Assembly (NCBI RefSeq): GCF_003097615.1 | Contig: NZ_QCZG01000011.1 | Coordinates: forward strand, 1 to 64,000 | Source: Pueribacillus theae | Lineage (GTDB): Bacteria > Bacillota > Bacilli > Bacillales > UBA6769 | Length of the DNA stretch: 64,000 bases | Direction: 5' to 3' | Shown: piece by piece, positions 16,702 through 25,003 of the stretch | Numbering within the stretch: the stretch's first letter is position 1 | How the letters are laid out: each line of letters opens with the position of its first letter | Notes under the pieces: generated by a model | Told to the model about the DNA's origin: nothing | What the model saw: only the letters and a program-made list of their open reading frames with translations | Database searches by the model: none | Made by a program: the position numbers and the translations under genes

Positions 16702-16817
16702 TAATTTCACCTCCTTGCTTTTATGTTTATCTTTTATCGGGTATTTATTCCGCTTAACATGAAACTTTTTTAGAGCTGCAAGTGTCTTATGGAAAAGAAG
16801 AGAAAACAGGTGATGAA

Positions 16818-17717
16818 ATGAAGAATTCGTTGAGAATAACCGCATTTTTTTTCTTACTGATAATGTTTACTGCATGCAGCAACAGCTCTGAGAAATCAGC
16901 TGAAGATCATGCGGGGCTGATGAGGAACGAAATCCATTCAGTGGAAGTTGATGAGGATCGTGCAGAAATTGCTCAGACAGAAGAAAGTAAAGAAGCCACG
17001 GATGTTCCAATGAAAGGTAAGCGTAAAATAATTTACACTGCACACATGGATATTGTCGTACCTGACTATAATGAATCCGAGAAAAAAATTAGCGAAATCG
17101 TAGAAAAGGAAAAAGGCTATATTGTGAATTCACACGTCAATCAGGGGGAACATAATGAGAAAAGTGGCAGTATCACTGTCAGGATTCCACAGGGATCGTT
17201 CCAATCATTCCTAGACAGTGTAGAAAAAATCAGTACTGAAGTAACGGATCAGTCGGTAGACGGGGAAGATGTGACAGAGGAATATGTCGATTTAGAGGCT
17301 CGTTTAAAGGCAAAAATGAGTGTCAAAAAAAGACTAGAAACATTTATGGAGCAAGCGGAAACAACAAAGGATCTTCTCGCGGTTTCGGAACAGATGGGGA
17401 AAGTGCAGGAAGAGATCGAACAAATTGAAGGCAGATTGAACTATCTTAAAAACCAAAGTGATTATTCAACAGTTACGGTATCCATTACTGAGAAAAGTAT
17501 AAAAGTTGGCGAACTGGGTTCTAAAGATTTGAACACATGGACGCGCTCCAAACAATTATTTGTAACGACAATTCATTTCATTTTCACAGGTGTTTCAGGA
17601 GCTGTTGTTTTCTTACTAGGCCTTTCACCAATTTTAGTGCCAATTGCTATAATTGTTGTTGGTTTATACTTGTATATAAGACGTAAAAAAAGAAACGAAA
17701 AAGCAAGCAGGGATTAA
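16818..17717 (+). CDS. DUF4349 lipoprotein
   Basis: A 299-residue lipoprotein. The signal peptide ends in a lipobox (IMFTAC, Cys about 17). A DUF4349 domain follows, with RKIIYTAHMDIVVPDYNES near the start, a coiled-coil middle (LEARLKAKMSVKKRLE) and the end motif NQSDYSTVTVSI. One C-terminal transmembrane helix (about 262-290) ends in a basic stop. The ATG after CAGGTGATGAA is chosen over an upstream in-frame ATG. Function unknown. Its stop codon overlaps that of the convergent HAD gene. Confidence 0.8.
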   Translation: MKNSLRITAFFFLLIMFTACSNSSEKSAEDHAGLMRNEIHSVEVDEDRAEIAQTEESKEATDVPMKGKRKIIYTAHMDIVVPDYNESEKKISEIVEKEKGYIVNSHVNQGEHNEKSGSITVRIPQGSFQSFLDSVEKISTEVTDQSVDGEDVTEEYVDLEARLKAKMSVKKRLETFMEQAETTKDLLAVSEQMGKVQEEIEQIEGRLNYLKNQSDYSTVTVSITEKSIKVGELGSKDLNTWTRSKQLFVTTIHFIFTGVSGAVVFLLGLSPILVPIAIIVVGLYLYIRRKKRNEKASRD

Positions 17718-17731
17718 GCCTTGCTTGCTTT
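17700..17731. terminator. Hairpin embedded across two overlapping stop codons
   Basis: AAAGCAAGC (17700-17708) pairs with GCTTGCTTT (17723-17731). The stem spans the last codons of both convergent genes, so transcripts would end inside each other's coding region. The flanks are A/T-rich but lack long T-runs. Confidence 0.5.
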
Positions 17732-18517
17732 GTTTACGGCTTCAATGATTGAGGGGATTTCATTTAATGATTGAATTTCATAGTCAGGAATAATGTCATC
17801 GCTACGTGTGAGGTTGTTGCGGTTAATCCAGACCGAAGTAATGCCGGCTTGATTTGCCCCGAGAATATCGGTTGTTAATTTATCACCGACCATGATGGCC
17901 TCATTGTTTGCGACGCCAAGCTTTTCAAGCGCGTGTTGGAAAAGGCCTTTATCCGGTTTTCCGCGCCCGAAGCTGCCTGAAATAATAATGTGATCAAAGT
18001 AAGGAGATAATTCGGGTACACCTCTTAGTTTTTCATTTTGTAAATCAGGTGAGCCATTTGTAAGCAGGAGCAACTTATAGTTGTCGTTTAAAGAATCAAG
18101 GATGGCATACGTTTCATCATAAACATATTTTTTTTGTCGGCGAATTTTAGGGAACAATTCCCCTAGTTTTGCTCCGAGCTCCTTATCGTCGATTCCCAAC
18201 GCTTTTAAGCCATTTGTCCAGGCATCTTTACGATAAGCTGGAACGACTTGGTTAAGTTTGCGGAAATCATCAGTATCATCTAGGAAATTACCCCATAGTC
18301 CTTCAAAAGGATTGATCCCGATCATTTTTGTAAACTCAAATGTTTCATAAGTTGAGTATAGTTCTCTAGCTTCTTTTTTTACTGATTCCTCCAGTTTTTT
18401 TGGATCGAGCTCATACTTTTTTGCAGCAGCTGCGCACGTTTCCTCAAAAGCTTCGTTAATACTTCGATCATCCCATAAAAGCGTATCGTCTAAATCAAAC
18501 ATTACAGCTTTAATCAT
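17714..18517 (-). CDS. HAD-superfamily hydrolase
   Basis: A 267-residue phosphatase-type HAD protein with all four motifs: MFDLDDTLL (motif I, Asp nucleophile at residue 8), LLLTNGS (motif II), GKPDKGLF (motif III lysine) and MVGDKLTTDILGA (motif IV). A helical cap lies between motifs I and II. It resembles B. subtilis YsaA-type HAD proteins. The natural substrate is unknown. Confidence 0.8.
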   Translation of the reverse strand: MIKAVMFDLDDTLLWDDRSINEAFEETCAAAAKKYELDPKKLEESVKKEARELYSTYETFEFTKMIGINPFEGLWGNFLDDTDDFRKLNQVVPAYRKDAWTNGLKALGIDDKELGAKLGELFPKIRRQKKYVYDETYAILDSLNDNYKLLLLTNGSPDLQNEKLRGVPELSPYFDHIIISGSFGRGKPDKGLFQHALEKLGVANNEAIMVGDKLTTDILGANQAGITSVWINRNNLTRSDDIIPDYEIQSLNEIPSIIEAVNKASKA

Positions 18518-18614
18518 TTGTTTTATTCCCTGCTTTCATCCGTACTTATCCCTCTCTATTCTAGCACTTTATTTAAGAGAGTGTGAATTCAATAATTTTC
18601 AGAAAATAACATCT

Positions 18615-18631
18615 TGTTACAAAGTTGTAAT
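18615..18631 (+). promoter_or_regulatory. WalR-type box
   Basis: TGTTAC-AAAGT-TGTAAT fits the WalR (YycF) consensus TGTWAH-N5-TGTWAH exactly. A -10-like TATAAA lies near 18653. The WalRK system controls cell-wall hydrolases, and an endopeptidase gene follows. Confidence 0.65.
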
Positions 18632-18729
18632 CTAACAAAAACATTGCTGTTATATAAATTTAGTAACATAGTTAGCAACTGGAAATAGAGAAAAAACATA
18701 GAAGAACAAGCTTTTTGGAGGGGTTTTTT

Positions 18730-19707
18730 ATGTTACATATAAATGGAAAAGGGTTAATTAAGAAAATTACAATTTCAGCAACTCTAGCAGGGGCGTTTAC
18801 TTTTGCATCGTACATAGGGGACTTTGAATTTAATCATAACATCGCTTCAGCAAGCCAAATGAATACAAATCAAATATTAAAAGTTGGGTCTCGCGGGGGA
18901 GACGTCAAAAATTTACAATCAAAATTAAAAGTAAAAGCCGATGGCATATATGGTCCTGCGACAAAAAATGCCGTCATGAAATTTCAACGAAGTAAGAAGT
19001 TATCAGTTGACGGAATCGCAGGGCCACAAACGCTTCGTGCATTGAATGGTTCGAAAGCATCCGCAACAAACGCGTCCAAACAAACGAAAGCGGTTAAAAG
19101 TTCTACTTTATTACGTAATGGAAGCAGGGGGCAAGCTGTCAAAAATTTGCAGTCGAAGTTAAAAAACCTTAACTATTTACATTCAAAAGTTGACGGCATT
19201 TACGGATCAGGTACAGCTAATGCAGTACGTGCATTTCAGCGTGCAAATGGCTTGGCGGCTGACGGCATAGCAGGTCCACAGACTCTTAGAGCACTCAATA
19301 ATGGGAAAGCTGCCAAAAAATCACAAAGCAAAAGCAGTGGCAGCACGGCAAAAGCTTCAAATCTTGTCTCAACAGCAAAGTCGGTTATTGGGTCAAAATA
19401 TAAGTATGGCGGAACAACGCCTTCCGGTTTTGATTGCAGCGGATTTTTAAACTACGTATACAAAAAGAACGGCGTAAAGGTTCCCCGTACCGTAAGCCAA
19501 ATCCGTGCTTCTTCAAAGCGTGTCAGCAGCCCTAAAGCTGGAGATGTTGTCTTTTTCAACACTACAGGTAAAGGTCCATCTCATGCAGGCATTTACTTAG
19601 GCAACAATCAATTTATCCATTCTGGTTCTTCGACTGGTGTAACGATTTCCAGCTTGAACAACAGCTACTGGAAACCACGTTATATCGGAGCCGGCAGCGT
19701 ATTATAA
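18730..19707 (+). CDS. Secreted NlpC/P60 peptidoglycan endopeptidase with two PG-binding domains
   Basis: A 325-residue exported cell-wall hydrolase. A signal peptide is followed by two peptidoglycan_binding_1 repeats (about 51-105 and 128-189, each with the VDGIYG/ADGIYG and DGIAGPQTLRAL signature). A serine/lysine-rich linker leads to a C-terminal NlpC/P60 domain with Cys236 (FDCSGF), His285 (SHAGIY) and His297. It cleaves D-Glu-meso-DAP type bonds in stem peptides. GGAGGGG precedes ATG 18730. The upstream WalR-type box fits growth-linked control. Confidence 0.9.
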   Translation: MLHINGKGLIKKITISATLAGAFTFASYIGDFEFNHNIASASQMNTNQILKVGSRGGDVKNLQSKLKVKADGIYGPATKNAVMKFQRSKKLSVDGIAGPQTLRALNGSKASATNASKQTKAVKSSTLLRNGSRGQAVKNLQSKLKNLNYLHSKVDGIYGSGTANAVRAFQRANGLAADGIAGPQTLRALNNGKAAKKSQSKSSGSTAKASNLVSTAKSVIGSKYKYGGTTPSGFDCSGFLNYVYKKNGVKVPRTVSQIRASSKRVSSPKAGDVVFFNTTGKGPSHAGIYLGNNQFIHSGSSTGVTISSLNNSYWKPRYIGAGSVL

Positions 19708-19724
19708 TAGAATAAAAAGATTTG

Positions 19725-19766
19725 AAACACCTTCCATCTAAAGCATAAGCTGGAAGGTGTTTTTTC
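19725..19766 (+). terminator. Rho-independent terminator after the endopeptidase
   Basis: A 12-bp perfect stem (AAACACCTTCCA / TGGAAGGTGTTT) with a T-run. Confidence 0.9.
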
Positions 19767-19840
19767 CGTTTGGCCAACATTTTTGTATCTAAGGAGGGCA
19801 TAAGGCCAAATGTCCGCTTGTTTTACAGGCTGACCATTAT

Positions 19841-19857
19841 CTCAGTCTCAAGTCTGA
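19841..19857 (+). promoter_or_regulatory. Candidate LiaR box upstream of liaI
   Basis: CTCAGTCTCAAGTCTGA is an imperfect palindrome of the type bound by LiaR/VraR/CesR response regulators. It lies about 24 bases before a -10-like TATAAA (19881-19886), in an activator position. The operon's own regulator, LiaR, is the expected ligand. Confidence 0.5.
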
Positions 19858-19941
19858 ACGAAAACCAAACTGAAGATCGTTATAAATAAAAACGATTCGC
19901 CTTATGATTAAGACAAGCGAAAGGCAAAGGAGGTTAAGAAA

Positions 19942-20349
19942 ATGAAATGGACATTCAAATCATTTATCGGGCTTGCTCTTTTAGCCTTGGGAGGAGTCAT
20001 CTTCCTAAATGTTCTCGGCTTTCAAGGCGGATGGTTTATTAGAACCTTATTGGCAATTTTCATTGTTGGCTATGCCTTTAAGAAAATAAAGCAAGCCGAG
20101 TCATCGACGCAAAAAGGATTTGGAATAGCTGTTCTTCTGTTCGGTATTCTCATGTTTTTCGGAGCGGTTCATATTATTTTTGGCTTGCTTTTCGGACTTG
20201 TTTTCATTTACTTCGGATTGAAAATGATGGGCAAGAATTCGAAAAGAGCTACTAAAGAGCCGCTCGAAGTTTATGGTAATACGGCAGCAATTAATGAAGA
20301 TGCATTCGATATTGAATGGAACAAAAAAATGAATAATAAAGGAGAATGA
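19942..20349 (+). CDS. liaI: LiaI-like membrane protein
   Basis: A 135-residue protein with three to four hydrophobic helices and a hydrophilic C-terminal tail. Position and topology match LiaI, the membrane anchor that recruits LiaH (PspA family) during envelope stress. AAAGGAGG lies before ATG. It is first in liaI-liaH-liaF-liaS-liaR; the fourth B. subtilis gene, liaG, is absent here. Confidence 0.75.
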   Translation: MKWTFKSFIGLALLALGGVIFLNVLGFQGGWFIRTLLAIFIVGYAFKKIKQAESSTQKGFGIAVLLFGILMFFGAVHIIFGLLFGLVFIYFGLKMMGKNSKRATKEPLEVYGNTAAINEDAFDIEWNKKMNNKGE

Positions 20350-20352
20350 AAA

Positions 20353-20997
20353 ATGGTATTTAAACGTTTAAGAGACTTAACAACAGCTACAATTCATGAG
20401 TGGATGGATCAAATGGAAGACCCGGTTGCGATGTTAAAACAGTACATGAGAGATATGGAGAAAGAAATTTCAAAAGCTGAAGAAGCGATTACGAAACAAA
20501 AGACGTTGGCACAAAAGTTTCAAATGCAAGCAGATGAGGCGAGAAAGCTAATGGCAAAACGTGCCGGACAAGCGCAGCTTGCACTTAAAGCAGATGAGGA
20601 AGAACTTGCAAGACAAGCAATGCATGGAAAAATCCAATATGAGGAACAAGTAAAGCAATATGAAAAATTGCAAGCAGAAGCAGATGAGCAAGTTCAAGCG
20701 TTAATGAAACAGCTATCCGACATGAAAGAACGTTATCAACTTCTGAAAGATCGTAAAAATGCGTTAATTGCTAGAGCGCAAGCCGCAAAAACGAAGGAAA
20801 ACATGACAACGACAATGGCTAGATTTGACAGTGATAGCATCGCACATGGTTTTTCAAGAATCGAAGAAAGAATCATGGAGTTGGAAAATCGCACAGAAGT
20901 AATGGATAAAAGCCACTCTTTTGAAGCAAGAGCTGTAAAATTAGAACATAATGAAGCGGTTGAAGAAGAATTGAAAAAAATGAAAGAATCGGTTTAA
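20353..20997 (+). CDS. liaH: LiaH/PspA-family phage-shock protein
   Basis: A 214-residue, almost entirely coiled-coil protein of the PspA/IM30 family: RLRDLTTATIHEWMDQMEDPVAMLKQYMRDMEKEI at the start and long Glu/Lys/Gln-rich helices after. Such proteins form large oligomers on the inner face of a stressed membrane. It starts 3 bases after the liaI stop. Confidence 0.85.
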   Translation: MVFKRLRDLTTATIHEWMDQMEDPVAMLKQYMRDMEKEISKAEEAITKQKTLAQKFQMQADEARKLMAKRAGQAQLALKADEEELARQAMHGKIQYEEQVKQYEKLQAEADEQVQALMKQLSDMKERYQLLKDRKNALIARAQAAKTKENMTTTMARFDSDSIAHGFSRIEERIMELENRTEVMDKSHSFEARAVKLEHNEAVEEELKKMKESV

Positions 20998-21129
20998 TTG
21001 ATTTAGTATAATAAGTAAGGAATATCGGACATGTCTTGCGGCGTGTCCGTCTTTCATCAATGATGAGAGACTGAAATAGTCGATTATAGTAAAATGAAGA
21101 TTACCGTTTCTGGTAGAAAGGAGAACGCG

Positions 21130-21843
21130 ATGCGTACATCTATGAAGCGCTTTGCAGGTATGGTCATTGTATTAATCGGCATCATGATTTTTATAAACAG
21201 CCTCAATGTCCATACGGCAATCGTAAGATTTATATTGCCACTTATTTTTACAGGCATCGGTCTTTATTTCTATCAGCGGAGCAGTAGAGTATTGGCTGGC
21301 GTTTTTATCGGTATAGCGATTGTTTTATTTTTAAATATTAATTTATTTGCATTGTTTATCGCTGCGGTGATGATGTATTTCGGCTATAACATGCTAAAAA
21401 AACAAAACACGAATGATAAAAAGCATGAACCGTCCCCCAATTCAGAGGATTCGATAGAAAACCATGTCACTGACAGTAGTGCTAGGCGATCACTATTCGG
21501 GGAATTCCACATGATGAATGATCGGTACGAGCTGGAAGACTTAACCATTTCACATGGGATTGGTGATGTTAAAATTGATCTGACGAAAGCGATTATACCA
21601 GCTGGCGAGACAGTTCTTGTTGTTAGCGGATGGATTGGCGACATTGACATTTACGTTCCTTATGACTTGGATGTTTCGATCAATGCATCGGTAACGATTG
21701 GCGAATTGGAAGTGTTTGGGAATAAACAAAGTGGAATAAGCAGAAGTTTATCAAAACGAACGGAATCATACACAAGCGCAGAAAAAAAAGTAAAACTCAT
21801 ACTTTCTCTTACAATCGGAGATATCGATGTGAGGTATTTATAA
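21130..21843 (+). CDS. liaF: LiaF, inhibitor of the LiaRS system
   Basis: A 237-residue protein. Four transmembrane helices (about 5-95) are followed by a cytoplasmic-type domain with GIGDVKIDLTKA and SGWIGDIDIYVPYDLDVSI, typical of the C-terminal domain of LiaF/VraT proteins. The ATG at 21130 follows AAAGGAG. LiaF keeps LiaS inactive without stress. The last base pair of its stop overlaps the liaS start. Confidence 0.85.
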   Translation: MRTSMKRFAGMVIVLIGIMIFINSLNVHTAIVRFILPLIFTGIGLYFYQRSSRVLAGVFIGIAIVLFLNINLFALFIAAVMMYFGYNMLKKQNTNDKKHEPSPNSEDSIENHVTDSSARRSLFGEFHMMNDRYELEDLTISHGIGDVKIDLTKAIIPAGETVLVVSGWIGDIDIYVPYDLDVSINASVTIGELEVFGNKQSGISRSLSKRTESYTSAEKKVKLILSLTIGDIDVRYL

Positions 21844-22895
21844 TGGATCGAAAAAAGCTATCGAATATTCAATGGCAATTCGTTCGTTTTTCAATCTTGA
21901 TTTGCCTTGTTATGACTGTATTCGTGATTGTGCTTATTTTTATAGACCATCCTAAAGATATTCTATTGTTTATCAAAAAACAAACTTGGGGGATACCGGT
22001 CGTTCTTTCGCTGCTTTTGGCTGCCATTATGATTGGCGCAATTTTTGGATATGTAAATGGCAATCATTTGAAAAAGCGCTTCGAAATACTCATTCAATCT
22101 ACGCTTGCATTTGAGAGGGGTAATTTTTCGCACCGCGCTCCTCATTTAGGTTACGATGAAATCGGGCAAATGGGGAAGCACTTAAACGATATGGCTAGCA
22201 GAGTTGAAGCGCAAGTTGCATCATTACAGCGCTTGTCTTCAGAAAAGGCAGAATGGAATGAAACATTGAAACAGACTGCCATAGCGGAAGAAAGACAAAG
22301 GCTTGCACGTGAACTGCATGATGCTGTTAGCCAGCAGCTGTTTGCAATTTCAATGATGACATCAGCGGTAAGTAAAACGATTGAAGAACAACCGGAAAAA
22401 GCAAGCAGCCAAATTGAAATGATCGAAAAGATGGCGGGCGAAGCACAGTCTGAAATGCGTGCATTGCTGCTTCACTTAAGGCCTACACATTTAGAAGGCA
22501 AACGTCTTAAAGAAGGTGTAGAAAATCTTTTAAACGAGTTAAAGTCCAAACATGAGCTGTCGATTAAATGGCAAGTTGAAGAAATTACTGGATTAGCGAA
22601 GGGAATAGAAGATCATTTATTTAGAATCATTCAAGAAGCGATATCTAACACACTTCGTCACGCAAAAGCATATTCCATTGCACTTCATCTATATGTTATA
22701 AACGATCAGGTTAGGCTCAAAATTACTGATGACGGCGTTGGTTTTGATGCTGACGAGAAGAAAACATCGTCATATGGCTTACGTTCCATGGTGGAGCGGG
22801 TAAATGAAATAGGCGGCGTCATTGAAATTTTTTCACGCCCGCAAAAAGGAACACAGATCGAAGTGAAAATCCCTTTAGTTAAAATGAACCAATAA
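21843..22895 (+). CDS. liaS: LiaS sensor histidine kinase
   Basis: A 350-residue kinase with two transmembrane helices (about 12-34, 50-70) and almost no extracellular loop, as usual for intramembrane-sensing LiaS/VraS kinases. A HAMP domain (72-124) is followed by HisKA_3 with RQRLARELHDAVSQQLF (His159) and a HATPase domain (EAISNTLRHAKA, DDGVGFD, YGLRSMVERV). It phosphorylates LiaR upon cell-wall antibiotic stress. Confidence 0.9.
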   Translation: MDRKKLSNIQWQFVRFSILICLVMTVFVIVLIFIDHPKDILLFIKKQTWGIPVVLSLLLAAIMIGAIFGYVNGNHLKKRFEILIQSTLAFERGNFSHRAPHLGYDEIGQMGKHLNDMASRVEAQVASLQRLSSEKAEWNETLKQTAIAEERQRLARELHDAVSQQLFAISMMTSAVSKTIEEQPEKASSQIEMIEKMAGEAQSEMRALLLHLRPTHLEGKRLKEGVENLLNELKSKHELSIKWQVEEITGLAKGIEDHLFRIIQEAISNTLRHAKAYSIALHLYVINDQVRLKITDDGVGFDADEKKTSSYGLRSMVERVNEIGGVIEIFSRPQKGTQIEVKIPLVKMNQ

Positions 22896-22927
22896 CGCGT
22901 TACCAATAAATTTTAAGGAGGATTGCC

Positions 22928-23560
22928 ATGATTAGAGTGCTTCTTGTAGACGATCATGAAATGGTTCGCATGGGGCTTGCCGCCTATTTATCGACGATCG
23001 ATGACATCGAAGTAGTAGGAGAAGCTTCAAATGGACAAGAAGGCATCCGCCTTGCTCTATCTTTAAAACCAGATGTGATATTAATGGATTTAGTTATGGA
23101 TGTCATGAACGGCATTGAAGCCACAAAGGAAATTACGAAGCAATTGCCGGAAGCAAAGGTGATCGTTCTTACTAGCTTTGTCGATGACGAAAAGGTTTAT
23201 CCTGTTATTGAGGCAGGGGCTTTGAGTTATCTACTTAAGACGTCAAAGGCACCCGAAATTGCGGCAGCGATTCGGGCTGCATCGATCGGTGAACCTGTCG
23301 TCGAGGGAAAAGTGGCGGGGAAAATGATGAACCGTTTTCGAGACAGCAATAAGCCTGTACCTCACGACTCATTGACTGAACGGGAGCGTGAAGTACTTAG
23401 CCTTATCGCCGATGGAAAAACAAACCAAGACATCGCTGACGAACTATTTATCGGAATTAAAACAGTGAAAACTCATGTCAGCAATATTTTTCAAAAGCTA
23501 AATGTTGAAGATCGTACACAAGCTGCCATCTATGCCATTCGCAACAAACTGGTTGAATGA
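22928..23560 (+). CDS. liaR: LiaR response regulator (NarL/LuxR type)
   Basis: A 210-residue response regulator with receiver domain 1-120 (phosphoacceptor Asp54 in VILMDLVM) and a LuxR-type helix-turn-helix (LTEREREVLSLIADGKTNQDIADELFIGIKTVKTHVSNI, about 147-185). AAGGAGG lies 7 bases before ATG. It activates the lia promoter. Confidence 0.9.
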   Translation: MIRVLLVDDHEMVRMGLAAYLSTIDDIEVVGEASNGQEGIRLALSLKPDVILMDLVMDVMNGIEATKEITKQLPEAKVIVLTSFVDDEKVYPVIEAGALSYLLKTSKAPEIAAAIRAASIGEPVVEGKVAGKMMNRFRDSNKPVPHDSLTEREREVLSLIADGKTNQDIADELFIGIKTVKTHVSNIFQKLNVEDRTQAAIYAIRNKLVE

Positions 23561-23563
23561 TCA

Positions 23564-23590
23564 AGTTTCCAATGATTGGAAGCTTTTTTC
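23564..23590 (+). terminator. Rho-independent terminator after liaR
   Basis: Stem AGTTTCCAA/TTGGAAGCT with a 3-base loop and a run of T. It ends the lia operon right at the end of the opposing small gene. Confidence 0.8.
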
Positions 23591-23792
23591 ATAGGCCGCC
23601 TTTAAGATCCTCATCCTTCCCCTTTACATCATCAATTTCGCCATCAATTGTTCCCTCGACCAATGTATCGCTTACTTGTTCATGGGTCATTGCAAGACCG
23701 GAAGAGAGGCGAGAATCTTTTTTATAATCATCTGGCTCATAATTTTTTTCAGCTAGGCGGGCGCTTTTCTTTTGTTTTTTTTCATTCTCCAT
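23589..23792 (-). CDS. Small acidic/basic protein, YozQ-like (DUF4025)
   Basis: A 67-residue soluble protein with a lysine-rich start (MENEKKQKKSARLAEKNY), the block SGLAMTHEQVSDTLVEGTIDG that recalls DUF4025 proteins such as YozQ, and a charged tail. GGAGTGAT lies before the start codon at 23792. Such proteins are often found in spore formers; the role is unknown. Confidence 0.65.
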   Translation of the reverse strand: MENEKKQKKSARLAEKNYEPDDYKKDSRLSSGLAMTHEQVSDTLVEGTIDGEIDDVKGKDEDLKGGL

Positions 23793-23998
23793 ATATAATC
23801 ACTCCAATTATAGTTTCATTCTCTTTTTACAGTATAAATAAACATTAATTTTGAGGCTTTCTCAGTATTGGATATCAGTTAATTTACCGTTATGTTATCG
23901 TTATTATGTATCATTGATGTAAAAATATCCCTCGTAAACGCTGATCATTGAATAATGAAATTGAGAAGTCTGCTATATTCGAAAGGAGAGTAACAAGT

Positions 23999-24958
23999 AT
24001 GGAACAAGTAAGTTCAATCTGGGAACGTGTGCTAAATATATTTAAAGAACGGCTCAGTACACCATCATTTGAAACATGGCTAAAACCAACGAGAGTTAGA
24101 GTGGAGGACAACAAATGGTTCATGATTACACAAAATGAATTTTCGCGAGATTGGATCGAATCAAGATATTTGCCAGAGATTAAAGAAGTGATTTATACAG
24201 TGACAGGACAATGTCCCGAGTTGGAAGTAATTGCGGAGGAACGGAATAAATCCTCTGATGATCGAAATCTTTATCGTGAAATAAGTAGAACAAATTTGAA
24301 TTCAAATTATACTTTTGAAAGTTTTATAGTTGGTAAAAGTAATCGCTTTCCGTATGTAGCTGCCGAACTTGCTGCAACAGAATTAGGGAAGGCCTATAAT
24401 CCTTTGTTTATTTTCGGAAGTACTGGGTTGGGGAAAACCCACTTATTGCATGCAATTGGTAACCATGCCCTTAAACATAACAGTTCAGTTAATGTGATTT
24501 ATGTAACCGCTGAACAATTTACAAATGAATATATCGAAAGCATTCGGTGTAATCAATCACAAAGTTTCAGAAATAAATACCGTCAGGTCGATGTTTTACT
24601 TGTGGATGATATTCAGTATTTTGGAGGCAAAGAACAGGCACAAGAAGAGCTTTTCCATACCTTTAATTCGTTGTTCCTGGAAGGAAAGCAAATTGTATTT
24701 GCCTCTAATAAACCGGCTAAGGAAATCCACGGGATAGACAATCACCTAGCAAGCCGGCTCGAATGGGGGTTAACAACTGAAGTCATACCCATTGAGGAAG
24801 ATCTACAAAGAAAAATGATTATAATTCTTTGTGAAAGAAAAAATGTACAAATGACAGAAAAGGTCATTCGTTTTCTAGAGAAACGGACGTTTGTTAACTT
24901 TCCCGAAATATTATCAGCAATAAATGGAATAGCAATCAGTCAGCAGATGGAAAAATGA
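23999..24958 (+). CDS. Truncated DnaA paralogue lacking the DNA-binding domain
   Basis: A 319-residue protein homologous to the replication initiator DnaA (usually about 450 residues). Domain I (1-70, with LSTPSFETWLKPT and NEFSRDWIESRYL) and the AAA+ domain III are clear. Walker A is GSTGLGKT (140-147), Walker B LLVDDIQ (200-206), sensor 1 FASNKP (234-239), and box VII LASRLEWGL (250-258) keeps the arginine finger. The sensor II region, normally N-I-R-E-L-E-G-A-L, reads NFPEILSAINGI and has lost its arginine. The frame stops just there, so domain IV (origin-binding helix-turn-helix) is missing, with no trace downstream. Start ATG follows GAAAGGAGAG. It may modulate the real DnaA, as Hda does, but that is inference. 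Confidence 0.85.
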   Translation: MEQVSSIWERVLNIFKERLSTPSFETWLKPTRVRVEDNKWFMITQNEFSRDWIESRYLPEIKEVIYTVTGQCPELEVIAEERNKSSDDRNLYREISRTNLNSNYTFESFIVGKSNRFPYVAAELAATELGKAYNPLFIFGSTGLGKTHLLHAIGNHALKHNSSVNVIYVTAEQFTNEYIESIRCNQSQSFRNKYRQVDVLLVDDIQYFGGKEQAQEELFHTFNSLFLEGKQIVFASNKPAKEIHGIDNHLASRLEWGLTTEVIPIEEDLQRKMIIILCERKNVQMTEKVIRFLEKRTFVNFPEILSAINGIAISQQMEK

Positions 24959-25003
24959 AACTTTATCGTTTTTTTGTTAATTGAATAAAGAAAGGAACAT
25001 AAC

